Shown here in pieces: positions 8,305-16,814 of a stretch of 64,000 bases of DNA (its first letter is position 1; each line of letters begins with the position of its first letter). The notes under the pieces were generated by a model. The model did not search any database. It saw only the letters and a list, made by a program, of their open reading frames with translations, and had not been told where the DNA came from. Source of the DNA: Amycolatopsis sp. CA-128772 (GTDB lineage Bacteria > Actinomycetota > Actinomycetes > Mycobacteriales > Pseudonocardiaceae). The translations under genes and the position numbers were made by a program. Location: positions 1 through 64,000 of the forward strand of contig NZ_PPHG01000019.1 of the NCBI RefSeq assembly GCF_002904295.1, in the 5' to 3' direction.

Positions 8305-9856
8305 GTGTGGGCTCCCGCGTGTTCAGGCTGGTCAACCGGTCGAGGGCGGCGCGCAGGCCGGTGTCACCGGAGCCGCGCGCGCTGAGGTAGCCGTCGGGAC
8401 GGACGAGGATCCACTGCCCCTCGGTCAGGGCCAGCGTGTCCCGGACGCGCCCGTCGGGGTCCCACACGCCCTCGTCCCGCCGACACGGGCTGATCGTGAT
8501 CTTCTCCAGCCAGGCCGGCAGTGCCGGGTCCGCCGAGGGGCTGTTGCCGGCGAGGACGAGCAGGTGCCAGGCCGGGGTCCTGAGCAACGCGCGCAGTGCG
8601 GTCCAGCCGGGGGATTGCGCATCGGCCGCGGAGACCTGGGTGAGTCGCTGGCCGGGTCGGGGACCCTCGCCCGGCTCCCGGCCGGGCACCGTGAGCGGGC
8701 TGTCGGGATAGGCGATGCCCAACCCCGACATGCTCCGGATGAGCTGGCGCATGAAGCCGTGATCGGAGTCGTGGGTGTCTTCGCCGCCGGTGTCGACCAT
8801 GGCCGTGTTCATGACCTTGCCGGTGGAGGCGAGCAGCGCCTGGCCGATGGGAACGCGCTCGGCGTCGTAGGTGTCGAGCAGCACGGGATCGGCGTGACCG
8901 TGGACGACCATGGCCAGCTTCCACGCCAGGTTGTACGCGTCCTGGATGCCGGTGTTGAGGCCTTGCCCGGACGCGGGGGAGTGGACGTGGGCGGCGTCAC
9001 CGGAGACGAAGCACCGCCCGACGTGCATGGCGGGTACCGCGCGCTGCTGGATGGTGAATTTCGACGCCCAGCTGGGTCGCTCCACGACGGTGTCGCGCCC
9101 CAGAGCCTGTGACAGCTTGGTGCTGAACTGCCGGGCGATCTGCTCGGGGTGCTCGGGCTGCCCTTCGCCGGTGGTGTCCAGCAGCCGCCACTTGCCCGGG
9201 TCCGGGAACGGGAACATCATCAGTGCGCCGCCGGCGGGAAACAGCCAGTGCACACCGTCGCGGTCCAGGTCGGTGCGCACAGCCGCGTCGGTGATCAGCC
9301 AGGTGTGGGCGGCTTCACCGGTCAGCGGCAGCTCCAGCGTCTTGCGGACGGTCGAGTGCCCGCCATCGCAACCCCACAGGTAGCGGGCGCGCACGGTCTC
9401 CTGCCTCGAGCCGTCGCCGGTGCGCAACGCCGCCGTGACGACCTCGTCGTCGTGCTGGAACGACTCCAGCGTGGTGTTCCACTCCACCTCGACCCCGGCC
9501 GAGCCAGCGTGCGCACGCAGCACGCGCTCGGTGATCACCTGGTCGATGTTGAACATGTACGGGAACCGGGTCGCCAGGTCACCGAAGTCGAAGTCGACCC
9601 GGCTCGCGCGGCCGGCCTGGTGGCGGATGAACGCGTTCACCCTCGTGCCGTGCGGGGCGATGTCACCGAGAATCCCGAGCTGGTCGTAGATCTCCAGGCT
9701 GCGGGCGTGGGTGCCGAGCGCGCGACTGGTCGTGGCCGGGCCCGGCGCGGCGTCCACCAGGCGCACCGAGACGCCCCATCGGGCCAGCTGCAGCGCCGCC
9801 GTGAGCCCGACCGGCCCCGCGCCCGCGACGAGGACGTCAACGTCATAGCCTGTCAT
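8297..9856 (-). CDS. FAD-dependent aromatic hydroxylase (PheA/MhpA-like class A monooxygenase)
   Basis: The 519-residue enzyme has the FAD dinucleotide fold at the N-terminus (VLVAGAGPVGLTAALQLARW), the DG motif (YLWGCDGGHSTVRKTLEL) and the second FAD motif GRCFVSGDAAHVHSPASGQG followed by LNTGIQDAYNLAWKLA. These define single-component NAD(P)H-dependent ring hydroxylases. The C-terminal ~130 residues form the thioredoxin-like tail of this group, ending with VRPDGYLSARG. It lies first in a two-gene operon with the cyclase-family hydrolase and diverges from a MarR gene; a perfect dyad (9869-9895) lies between them. Confidence 0.93.
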   Translation of the reverse strand: MTGYDVDVLVAGAGPVGLTAALQLARWGVSVRLVDAAPGPATTSRALGTHARSLEIYDQLGILGDIAPHGTRVNAFIRHQAGRASRVDFDFGDLATRFPYMFNIDQVITERVLRAHAGSAGVEVEWNTTLESFQHDDEVVTAALRTGDGSRQETVRARYLWGCDGGHSTVRKTLELPLTGEAAHTWLITDAAVRTDLDRDGVHWLFPAGGALMMFPFPDPGKWRLLDTTGEGQPEHPEQIARQFSTKLSQALGRDTVVERPSWASKFTIQQRAVPAMHVGRCFVSGDAAHVHSPASGQGLNTGIQDAYNLAWKLAMVVHGHADPVLLDTYDAERVPIGQALLASTGKVMNTAMVDTGGEDTHDSDHGFMRQLIRSMSGLGIAYPDSPLTVPGREPGEGPRPGQRLTQVSAADAQSPGWTALRALLRTPAWHLLVLAGNSPSADPALPAWLEKITISPCRRDEGVWDPDGRVRDTLALTEGQWILVRPDGYLSARGSGDTGLRAALDRLTSLNTREPTRA

Positions 9857-9868
9857 GCCCTGTCCTCT

Positions 9869-9895
9869 CCCAGTGTCACCTACCCTGACACTGGG
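9869..9895. promoter_or_regulatory. Perfect dyad, probable MarR operator
   Basis: CCCAGTGTCA (9869-9878) and TGACACTGGG (9886-9895) are perfect inverted repeats around a 7-base spacer. They lie in the 71-base gap between the monooxygenase start (9856) and the MarR start (9928). A repressor bound here would cover both promoters. MarR proteins typically bind such dyads next to their own gene and release them when an aromatic ligand binds. Confidence 0.7.
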
Positions 9896-9927
9896 AGGTT
9901 ATCCCAGGAGCAGAAGGAGCGCGAGCC

Positions 9928-10368
9928 ATGGGCCGGGAAAGTCACGACGAGGTGGACCTGCCCCTGCTCGCACTCCTGCAGCGCGGTGTCCGGTGGTTCT
10001 CCGAGGAGCTGGTGGAGCGCCTGGACGCCGCCGGCGTCGCCCCCATCACCCCGGCGCACGCGGCCGTGCTCGCGCACCTGGACCCCAGCGCGCCGCTGAG
10101 CGTCGCCGAACTCGCCCGCCGGGCCGGGGTCACCCGCCAGACCATGCACCGCGCGGTCATCCAGCTCGTCGACGAAGGCCTGCTGACCAGTGCGCCGGGG
10201 CCGGGGTTCCCGCGCAGCACCCTCATCGGGCTCACCACCGCGGGTTGTCAGCGTCGTGACGTCGCATCGGGGATTCTCCGTGACCTGGAGCAGCATCTGG
10301 AAAGCCGGCTGGGACCGGCGGGACTCGCCGGGTTGCGCGACGGGCTCACGCGAGCGTGGCCGCGGTGA
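9928..10368 (+). CDS. MarR-family transcriptional regulator
   Basis: The 146-residue winged-helix protein has the recognition region LSVAELARRAGVTRQTMHRA followed by the wing (LVDEGLLTSAPGPGFPRSTL). An AAGGAG site precedes the ATG. It is divergent from the flavoprotein hydroxylase-cyclase operon and most likely represses it in response to the aromatic substrate, which is the usual arrangement. Its 3' end overlaps the 3' end of the convergent amidohydrolase gene by 23 bases. Confidence 0.92.
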   Translation: MGRESHDEVDLPLLALLQRGVRWFSEELVERLDAAGVAPITPAHAAVLAHLDPSAPLSVAELARRAGVTRQTMHRAVIQLVDEGLLTSAPGPGFPRSTLIGLTTAGCQRRDVASGILRDLEQHLESRLGPAGLAGLRDGLTRAWPR

Positions 10369-11431
10369 AGAACGGCTCCTGCTCGATGCCGCCGCACCAG
10401 ACGCGCAGGATGTTGCGGGTCGCGGTGATGTCGGTGGTCGGGTCGCCGTCGAGCAGGACGAGGTCCGCGCGCAGGCCGGGTTCGACGGCGCCTCGGTCGT
10501 CGAAGCCGAAGTGGTGGGCGGGCAGGACTGTGGCCGCGCGGAGGGCTTCCACGGGCGACAGCCCGGCGTCGACGAGCAGTTCCAGTTCGTGGTGGAGGCT
10601 GCTGCCGTGCTCGACGCGGGCGGGTGCCCCCGGTGCGCTGTTCGCGTCGGTGCCGGCGAGGACCGGGACGCCGGCGGCGTGCAGCGCGGCGACGCTGCGG
10701 GAAGCTCCCGCGAACGCTTGGGGGCGGCCCACGTTGCCCGCGATGGTCTCCATCATGGACAGGGTCGGGACCGTGATCGTCTTCGCCGCAAGCGCTTCCG
10801 CGACGAGATCGGCGGTCAACGGCGCACCCAGCGGGACGTGCGTGACAACGTCGGCGTGGATTCCCACGGCCAGCGCGAACGCGCCCGGCGACGCGGCGTG
10901 CGCGACGACCGAGCGCCCACGGGCGTGGGCGGCCTCGACGAAAGCATGGGCGGCCGCCGGCTCCGGACCGCCCTCGCCGGGGGCTTCGAGCACCAGCTTG
11001 AGGTAGTCGGAGCCATCAACGATGCGCTGGTCCACAAAGGACTGCGCCTGCTCGGCCGTCCGCAGGACGGCGTTGTCCGGGAGGCCCGGCATCCGGGAGT
11101 GCGGGCCGCCCGGGCCGATCGCCGGGGTGCCCGCGCTGCGGATGTCGCAGAGACCCGGGATGCCACGCAACGCCGCGAGCCGGCTGGGTGGCCAGGTCGC
11201 CATGTCGAGGCCGGTGGTCACGCCCCACCCGGTGAGCTTTTCCAGCGTCCGCCGGTCTTGGAGGTGGATGTGGGCGTCGATCAGCCCCGGCAGCAGCACC
11301 GCGCCGCCGCCCTCGACGACCTCGGCGCCGGCCGGGTCGGTCCCGATGACCGGTCCGTCGATGACCACAGTGGACGGTCCGGTGAGTTCGCGGCCGTCGA
11401 AGACACGGATGTTGCGCAGCGCGGTCTTCAC
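10346..11431 (-). CDS. Imidazolonepropionase-like amidohydrolase (paralog 1)
   Basis: The 361-residue cytoplasmic member of the amidohydrolase superfamily shows the metal ligands in order: HIH in LPGLIDAHIHLQD, lysine in DGSDYLKLVLE, histidine in VVAHAASPGAFAL, histidine in VTHVPLG and aspartate in LAGTDAN. Two further closely similar copies lie at 16815-17990 and 29814-30881; all share HHELELLV.AGLS.VEALRAATVLPA. The GTG start overlaps the stop of the HIT-like gene (GTGA), so it is the last gene of the operon 13327 to 10346. It probably hydrolyses a cyclic amide or lactone intermediate. Confidence 0.9.
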   Translation of the reverse strand: MKTALRNIRVFDGRELTGPSTVVIDGPVIGTDPAGAEVVEGGGAVLLPGLIDAHIHLQDRRTLEKLTGWGVTTGLDMATWPPSRLAALRGIPGLCDIRSAGTPAIGPGGPHSRMPGLPDNAVLRTAEQAQSFVDQRIVDGSDYLKLVLEAPGEGGPEPAAAHAFVEAAHARGRSVVAHAASPGAFALAVGIHADVVTHVPLGAPLTADLVAEALAAKTITVPTLSMMETIAGNVGRPQAFAGASRSVAALHAAGVPVLAGTDANSAPGAPARVEHGSSLHHELELLVDAGLSPVEALRAATVLPAHHFGFDDRGAVEPGLRADLVLLDGDPTTDITATRNILRVWCGGIEQEPFFTAATLA

Positions 11432-11892
11432 GAAGGGATCCTCCCGGCGGTGGCGGCGAGCCGGTAGGCGTCGCGGACCGCGGGGACCAGGCGGGCCGCG
11501 GCCGCCGGGTCGACGCGGTCGGGAACGAGTTTCAGGATGTCGCCGGAGCGGCGGTCCGGTGGGACGTCGTCGCCGCGGGCGGCGATGACGGCGTGGAAGT
11601 GCGGGTAGTTCTCGCCGAAGACGAGCAGGTACGTCGCCGGAGCGCCGGTGACTTCGGTGACCGCGGCGACGAGGTCACGGGCGCGGCGGGCGAGCGAATC
11701 CAACTCGCCGTCGTCGAGTCCGGTGATGCGCTCGGCGTGGCGCCGGGTGCGGAGGATGAACCAGCCGGGTACCGCGTAGGGGGGCACGACCTCGGCGGCC
11801 CACAGGTCGTCGCGGAAGACGACCGATGACTCTTCGGCGTCTTCCATCCGGCACAGGAGGCACTCGAGGGGAGTCAACGGTTCAGGGGGCAC
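11428..11892 (-). CDS. HIT-superfamily-like protein
   Basis: The 154-residue protein begins with a cysteine pair motif (LECLLCRMED), then VFRDDLWAAEVVPPYAVPGW, a layout typical of HIT hydrolases (ECIFC...VYEDD..AA...P..PGH). The active-site triad appears as NYPHFHAVI, a degenerate H-x-H-x-H with only two histidines visible. HIT proteins hydrolyse or transfer nucleoside phosphates. Its role in a catabolic operon is unclear. It overlaps the VOC gene upstream by 11 bases and the amidohydrolase downstream by 4, so it is tightly co-translated. The loss of the third histidine may mean altered chemistry. Confidence 0.7.
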   Translation of the reverse strand: MPPEPLTPLECLLCRMEDAEESSVVFRDDLWAAEVVPPYAVPGWFILRTRRHAERITGLDDGELDSLARRARDLVAAVTEVTGAPATYLLVFGENYPHFHAVIAARGDDVPPDRRSGDILKLVPDRVDPAAAARLVPAVRDAYRLAATAGRIPS

Positions 11893-12454
11893 CGACGAGC
11901 ACCGACATCGGGTTGGGGAGCTCGGCCTTGAGCGACCACGCGCGGTCGGTCAGCTCGCCGACGTCGGCGCCGCCGCGGCGGGCTTCGAGCATCGTCTGCG
12001 GGTCGAATGCCGGGCCGACCGAGTCGGCGGCGTACTCCGGGCCGTTCATATAGGCGGTCGCGTCGTCGGGCTCGGCGAAGTTGTCCACCTGCATCTCGAC
12101 GAAGTTGCCGTCGGGGTCCCGGTAGTACATCGACGTGGTCACGCCGTGGGCGATGCACACGGCCGGCGCGACTCCCTTGTCCCGCAACGACTCGTAGCGC
12201 GTGAGCAGGTCGTCGAGGTGGTCGAAGGTGTAGGCCGTGTGGTGCATCGCGGCGGTGGCCGGCGTCTTGCGCTTCAGCGGGACGGGGGAGTTGAGGAGCG
12301 CGACGCGGTGGTGCTCTTCGTCGAAAGTGATGAAGGTGAGGTTGTCGTCTTCGTAGACGACGTGGGCATCCAGCACGGCGCAGTACCAGTCCCGCATTTC
12401 CGTAGCCTGGCTGGTCTGGAACACCACGTGGGCGAACTTGGGCTTGGCGGACAT
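11882..12454 (-). CDS. VOC-family (type I extradiol dioxygenase-like) protein
   Basis: The 190-residue protein has the beta-alpha-beta-beta-beta VOC fold. Putative metal ligands are the histidine in KFAHVVFQT, the histidine in AMHHTAYTFDH, and the glutamate in YYRDPDGNFVEMQVDNF. This is the 2-His-1-Glu pattern of ring-cleaving extradiol dioxygenases, in a one-unit, small version. The ATG at 12454 has a GAAAGGAA site; a longer in-frame start at 12481 has none. It lies between the FAH hydrolase and the HIT gene in one operon. Ring cleavage followed by FAH hydrolysis is a plausible sequence. Confidence 0.85.
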   Translation of the reverse strand: MSAKPKFAHVVFQTSQATEMRDWYCAVLDAHVVYEDDNLTFITFDEEHHRVALLNSPVPLKRKTPATAAMHHTAYTFDHLDDLLTRYESLRDKGVAPAVCIAHGVTTSMYYRDPDGNFVEMQVDNFAEPDDATAYMNGPEYAADSVGPAFDPQTMLEARRGGADVGELTDRAWSLKAELPNPMSVLVGAP

Positions 12455-12484
12455 CGGGTTTCCTTTCTCGGCGGTGAGCAAGGG

Positions 12485-13327
12485 TCACGACGGGGCGGTG
12501 AACCGGGTGCGCATCGAGCCGATGCCTTCGGCGAAGGTCACCAGTTCGTCGCCGGCGGTCAGGAACCGGGCGGGGCGGCGGGCCATCCCGATCCCGGCCG
12601 GGGTGCCGGTGAAGACGACGTCACCGGAGTAGAGGGGCAGAATCGAGGACAGGTGGGCGATGATGTCGGCGACGGGGAAGATCATGTCCCCGGTGCTCGA
12701 CTTCTGCATCTGCTCGCCGTTGAGTCGGCAGCCGAGGCCGATGTCGTCCCGGTCGGGGAACTCGTCGGGGGTGACCAGCTCCGGTCCCATCGGCGCGAAG
12801 CCGGGGTAGGACTTGCCCAGGTTGAACTGCGGGGTGGGCGGCCGCAGCTGCAGCTCCCGTTCCGAGAGGTCCTGTCCCACGGTCAAGCCGGCGACGTGGT
12901 CCCACGCCCCGGCGGCGGACACCCGGTAGCACTCTCGGCCGAGCACGACGACCAGCTCGGTCTCGAAGTCGACCGAGCCGCGGGGGAGGTCGACGACAGC
13001 CTCCGGGCCAGTGATCGAGGCGGGGAACTTGGTGAACACCAGAGGCGCGTCCGGAACGTCCATTCCGGACTCCGCCGCGTGGTCGCGGTAGTTCAGCCCG
13101 ATCGCGAACACCTGCCGCGGTCGCGGCGCGGGCGGGCCGAGCAACTCCGCCCGGTACGGCCGCGTCGGGCCCTCTGCGTAACCCGCGGCCCAGGCGCGGA
13201 GGTCGTCCCAGCGGTCGTAGAGGGCTTGCGGGTCCGCGGGCAGGGTGCCGCCGGTGGCGGACTCGACGTCGACGAGGCCGCCGTCGACGACCAGGCACGC
13301 CCGGCCGGCTTCGTTGACGATGCGCAT
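12485..13327 (-). CDS. Fumarylacetoacetate hydrolase-family protein (paralog 1)
   Basis: The 280-residue enzyme has the conserved FAH core: FAIGLNYRDHAAESG, then VDFETELVVVLG with the acidic metal ligands, HVAGLTVGQDLSEREL, FNLGKSYPGFAPMGP and GDVVFTGTPAGIG. FAH proteins hydrolyse or decarboxylate 2-oxo or enol acids formed after ring cleavage, using Mg2+ or Ca2+. It is the first gene of the minus-strand operon that continues through VOC, HIT and amidohydrolase genes. The promoter carries the TATATgTGATAA motif at 13345. A second copy of the same length lies at 27997-28839. Confidence 0.92.
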   Translation of the reverse strand: MRIVNEAGRACLVVDGGLVDVESATGGTLPADPQALYDRWDDLRAWAAGYAEGPTRPYRAELLGPPAPRPRQVFAIGLNYRDHAAESGMDVPDAPLVFTKFPASITGPEAVVDLPRGSVDFETELVVVLGRECYRVSAAGAWDHVAGLTVGQDLSERELQLRPPTPQFNLGKSYPGFAPMGPELVTPDEFPDRDDIGLGCRLNGEQMQKSSTGDMIFPVADIIAHLSSILPLYSGDVVFTGTPAGIGMARRPARFLTAGDELVTFAEGIGSMRTRFTAPS

Positions 13328-13344
13328 GGCAGGAAACGTAGCAA

Positions 13345-13357
13345 TTATATGTGATAA
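13345..13357. promoter_or_regulatory. Shared GntR-type operator motif, copy 1
   Basis: TTATATGTGATAA at 13345-13357 is a semi-palindrome (TTAT-N5-ATAA) lying 18 bases before the FAH start and 90 bases before the GntR gene on the other strand. The same motif recurs at 14223-14235 (inverted) and, with one change, at 18026-18038, each time at the start of a catabolic gene. That distribution suits one GntR regulator controlling several promoters. Confidence 0.6.
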
Positions 13358-13446
13358 CAGCAAGGCTGTGCCGGACAAGCGTTCGCCCAGGTGGGCGTTA
13401 TAGTTGAGGACGATTCGGCTCGCATCCGACTGAGCAGGGGGGTCCC

Positions 13447-14181
13447 GTGGCATCACCGTCGACCGGTGTGCGACCGATCGAATCGCGTTCGGTCACCGAG
13501 CAGGTCACCACGGAGCTGCGCCGGTCGATCCTGTGCGGGGACCTCGCGCCGGGGCGTGAGTTCTCGCTGCGGGAGATCGCCGGGATGCTCAACGTCAGCT
13601 TCATCCCGGTCCGGGACGCGTTGCGCAACCTGGAGAGCGAAGGTCTCGTCATCACCCGTCCCGGCCGTAGCGCCCTGGTCGCCCCGCTGGACCTCCAGGA
13701 CCTGCACGCCATCTACCGGCTCCGACGCACGATCGAGCCGGAGATCGCCAGTCGCGCGTGCGTGCTGCTGTCCGACGGGGAGCTTGACCGGCTCGAGCGG
13801 CAGGCCGCGGGGTTCGGCGACGAGCGGCTGGGGATGGACGAAATCTACGACGCGCACCACGAGTTCCACCTGGCGCTGCTGGCGCCTGCCGCGAGCGCGT
13901 GGGACGTGCGGCTGCTCAGCACGCTCTGGCGCGCGGCCGAGCGCTACATCCGGATCGGCTTCGGGGCCCTCGATCCCGACCCGGAGGAACACCACCGCCG
14001 CGAAGAAGCCCACGAAAGCCTGATCGAGGTTTTCCGCCGCCGGGACCCGGAGGCGGCCGCGCAGGCGGTGCGCGACCACCTCGAGCGCAACGAGCAGCTC
14101 GCCTTGCGAGCCCTCGGCGACGGCGAGCCGGCCGATGCGCCGAAGCGTGCGCGGGCAACCAAGAAAACCAAGACCCGCTGA
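13447..14181 (+). CDS. GntR-family (FCD domain) transcriptional regulator A
   Basis: The 244-residue protein starts at GTG 13447. Its N-terminal winged helix reads LAPGREFSLREIAGMLNVSF and IPVRDALRNLESEGLVI. An FCD ligand domain follows, with the metal-binding histidines in YDAHHEFHLALL and DHLERNEQL near the end. FCD regulators usually repress catabolic genes and are released by an organic acid. It lies between two copies of the TATATgTGATAA motif (13345 and 14223), facing the FAH operon on one side and leading the alpha/beta hydrolase operon on the other, so it is the natural regulator of both. The tail is very basic (RARATKKTKTR). Confidence 0.92.
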   Translation: MASPSTGVRPIESRSVTEQVTTELRRSILCGDLAPGREFSLREIAGMLNVSFIPVRDALRNLESEGLVITRPGRSALVAPLDLQDLHAIYRLRRTIEPEIASRACVLLSDGELDRLERQAAGFGDERLGMDEIYDAHHEFHLALLAPAASAWDVRLLSTLWRAAERYIRIGFGALDPDPEEHHRREEAHESLIEVFRRRDPEAAAQAVRDHLERNEQLALRALGDGEPADAPKRARATKKTKTR

Positions 14182-14222
14182 CTCTCTGACGAGGCGTGCC
14201 GGCTCAAACGTCGACGTTGCCG

Positions 14223-14235
14223 TTATCACATATAG
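14223..14235. promoter_or_regulatory. Shared GntR-type operator motif, copy 2
   Basis: TTATCACATATAG at 14223-14235 is the reverse complement of CTATATGTGATAA and matches copy 1 (13345-13357) at 12 of 13 positions. It is about 100 bases upstream of the alpha/beta hydrolase start (14335) and 41 bases after the GntR stop, the expected place for an operator of the hydrolase-monooxygenase operon. Confidence 0.6.
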
Positions 14236-14334
14236 CGTCTATTCTCCCTGGCACGGTGCCGGGCACGAGTGCGCTCTTCGCAGCCCACGTGCGGGTCGGG
14301 GCACTCCCCTTTTCCCTTCGGCAGGAGGCCGACG

Positions 14335-15237
14335 ATGGCCCAGCAACGCGAAATCCTGACCTACGAAACCGATGGCGTCACGCTCACGGCTTGGGCAGCC
14401 GGACCCACGGGCTCAGCGGACCGGCCCTTGGTCGTCGCCGTGCACGGCGGCACCTACACCGCTCGCTACTTCGACGTCGCGGGTTCGGCCGGCGGCTCGT
14501 TCCTGGACGTCGCCGTCGCGCACGGGCACCGGGTGGTGGCGTTCGACCGGCCCGGCTACGGCGGCAGCACCCCGCTCGCCCCGGCGGCCAACACCTTCGA
14601 GCGGCACCGTGAACTGCTGACCGCCGCGATCATCGCCGCGACGAAGGACGCGGGCAGCGAGCAGGTGTTCCTGGTCGGGCATTCGATCGGCGGGATGATC
14701 GCCTTGATGATCGCGGCGAGCCACCCCGACTTCCCGCTCATCGGGGTCTCGGCCACGGGGATGGGCGCGGTGATCCCGTCGGGCGGTGCGGCCGAAGCAC
14801 TGGGATCGCTGCCGCCGGACGACACTGTCGACCTCCCGTACGAACAGCGCGACCAGGTGATGTTCGGCCCGCCCGGTACCTACACCGCGGACGGTCTCGC
14901 GCAGGCGCACGAGGCGTACGCCCCGGTTCCGGTCCGGGAGCTGATCCAGGCGCCGGCCTGGCCTCGCGAGCACCTGCCCACGGTGGCGCCGAACGTGCGC
15001 GTCCCGGTCCACAACGCACTCGCGGAGTTCGACGCGTTGTGGGCTAGCAACCCGGAGAACGTCGCGAAGTTCGCGGCGATGTTCGGCTCGGCGCCGTTCG
15101 TGGACGCGAGCGTGGCCCGCGGCACCGGCCACAGCATCGACCACCACGTCCTCGGCCACGCGCTGCACCTGCGTCAGCTGGCCTTCGCCGCCGAGTGCGC
15201 CGCCTGGGACCGCGCCCACGTCGAAGGCGCGCGGTGA
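14335..15237 (+). CDS. Alpha/beta-fold hydrolase
   Basis: The 300-residue protein has the oxyanion-hole start PLVVAVHGGTYTARYFD, the nucleophile elbow VFLVGHSIGGMIA (GHSIG) and a late histidine in ARGTGHSIDHHV. These make the Ser-Asp-His triad of an esterase or C-C bond hydrolase. The ATG at 14335 follows AGGAGG by 8 bases. The stop overlaps the start of the flavoprotein monooxygenase (TGATG), so the two are co-translated. It probably hydrolyses an ester or a ring-fission product in the GntR-controlled pathway. Confidence 0.9.
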   Translation: MAQQREILTYETDGVTLTAWAAGPTGSADRPLVVAVHGGTYTARYFDVAGSAGGSFLDVAVAHGHRVVAFDRPGYGGSTPLAPAANTFERHRELLTAAIIAATKDAGSEQVFLVGHSIGGMIALMIAASHPDFPLIGVSATGMGAVIPSGGAAEALGSLPPDDTVDLPYEQRDQVMFGPPGTYTADGLAQAHEAYAPVPVRELIQAPAWPREHLPTVAPNVRVPVHNALAEFDALWASNPENVAKFAAMFGSAPFVDASVARGTGHSIDHHVLGHALHLRQLAFAAECAAWDRAHVEGAR

Positions 15238-16811
15238 TGCCGGTCGACGACCTTCCCGACGCCGTCCCGGTCCTGCTCGCCGGCGGGGGACCGGTCGGGC
15301 TGGCCGCGGCGGTCGAGCTCGGCCGCCGCGGCGTCGAGTGCCTCGTGGTCGAGCCGCGCGTGACGGTGTCCACCGCGCGGCCGCGCTGCAAGACCCTCAA
15401 CGTCCGCACCATGGAACACCTGCGCCGGTGGGGGCTGGCCGAGCGCCTGCGGGAGCGGGCGCCACTGCCGGTCGGCTGGTCGCAGGACGTCGTGTTCTGC
15501 ACGTCGCTGGCCGGGTGGGAGCTGTCGCGGTTCACCGGCGTCCTCGGGCTGGCCCCCGACGGGGACCGCTTCGCCGAACTCGGTCAGCAAGCTCCCCAGT
15601 ACGTCCTGGAGGAGACGCTGCGCGAGGCCGTGGACGATCTCGACGCGTGCCGGCTCGCGCTCGGTGCCCGGGTGACCGAGCTGGAGCAGATTGACGACTT
15701 CGTGGTCGTCACGATCGAAACCGCCGCCGGGGAAAGCAAAGTCGTCCGCGCCGAGTACGTGCTTGGGTGCGACGGCCCGCGCAGCACGGTCCGCGACCGG
15801 ATCGGGTCGGCCTACGTCGGCGACGAAGCGCTGCGCCCCAACTTCGGCATGGTGTTCACCTGCCCGGAGCTGAACACCCTCACGCGGCACGGGCCGGCGG
15901 TGCAGTACTGGGTCGTCAACCCGTCGGCGCCCGCGCTGGTCGGCCCGCTGGACCAGGCGGGCACCTGGTGGGCCATCGCCTTCGGGGTCGACCGGGAGAC
16001 AGGCGAACGCGAAGCGCGCGCCCTCATCGACGCCGTGGCCGGGCGGCCGGTCGCGGCCACGGTCGTGTCGACCGATCCGTGGACCGCACGCATGCAGATT
16101 GCCGACCGGATGCGGGACCGGCGGGTCTTCCTCGCGGGCGACGCGGCGCACCTCAACCCGCCGTTCGGCGGCCACGGCCTGAACACCGGCGTGGCCGACG
16201 CCGTGGACCTTGGCTGGAAGCTCGCCGCAGTCCTGGGTGGCTGGGCGGGTCCCGGCCTGCTCGACAGTTATGAGGCGGAGCGGCGGCCGGTTCAGGAGCG
16301 TGTCATCGCGGCGGCGACGGCCAACATGCGGGTGCTCTCGACCGAGCTGCTCGCCGACAACCTCGAAGACGACGATGCTGCGGGCGCGGGCGCGCGGGAA
16401 GCGGCGGGCGCCCGGATCCAGAAGACGAAGAAGGCCGAGTTCCATTCGCTCGATCTCGTACTCGGCCTGCGGATCGACGAGTCACCCGTGCTCCCGTCCG
16501 ATGGTGGAGTGGCGGCGGGAGCGCGGCTTCCTCACGCCTTCCTCGACGACGGCCGGTCGCTCTACGACGTGCTGGGGCCGGACCACACTTTGCTGGTGCT
16601 GAAGGAAAACACTGGCGAGGAGCGGATCGCCGACGCTGCCCGCGAGTACGGTTTCCCGCTACACGTCACCGATCTGACGGGCACCGGGTACGCGCAGCAG
16701 GCGTCCGCCGCGTTGTTGCTGGTGCGTCCTGACCAGGTTGTCGCATGGTCGGGGCCCGCGAGCCCCGCGGACGCCGGGGCGTTGCTCGACGTCGTCCGCG
16801 GGGCTCGCTGA
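15237..16811 (+). CDS. FAD-dependent aromatic hydroxylase (second copy)
   Basis: The 524-residue class A flavoprotein monooxygenase has the N-terminal GGGPVGLAAAVELGRRGVEC, the DG motif YVLGCDGPRSTVRDRIG and the FAD-contact motif VFLAGDAAHLNPPFGGHGLN. The C-terminal thioredoxin-like part ends LLVRPDQVVAWSG. It is similar in plan to the hydroxylase at 8297-9856 but clearly diverged, so it should act on a different ring. The ATG at 15237 overlaps the hydrolase stop; a GTG three bases earlier is also possible. The next gene is convergent. Confidence 0.92.
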   Translation: MPVDDLPDAVPVLLAGGGPVGLAAAVELGRRGVECLVVEPRVTVSTARPRCKTLNVRTMEHLRRWGLAERLRERAPLPVGWSQDVVFCTSLAGWELSRFTGVLGLAPDGDRFAELGQQAPQYVLEETLREAVDDLDACRLALGARVTELEQIDDFVVVTIETAAGESKVVRAEYVLGCDGPRSTVRDRIGSAYVGDEALRPNFGMVFTCPELNTLTRHGPAVQYWVVNPSAPALVGPLDQAGTWWAIAFGVDRETGEREARALIDAVAGRPVAATVVSTDPWTARMQIADRMRDRRVFLAGDAAHLNPPFGGHGLNTGVADAVDLGWKLAAVLGGWAGPGLLDSYEAERRPVQERVIAAATANMRVLSTELLADNLEDDDAAGAGAREAAGARIQKTKKAEFHSLDLVLGLRIDESPVLPSDGGVAAGARLPHAFLDDGRSLYDVLGPDHTLLVLKENTGEERIADAAREYGFPLHVTDLTGTGYAQQASAALLLVRPDQVVAWSGPASPADAGALLDVVRGAR

Positions 16812-16814
16812 CCG

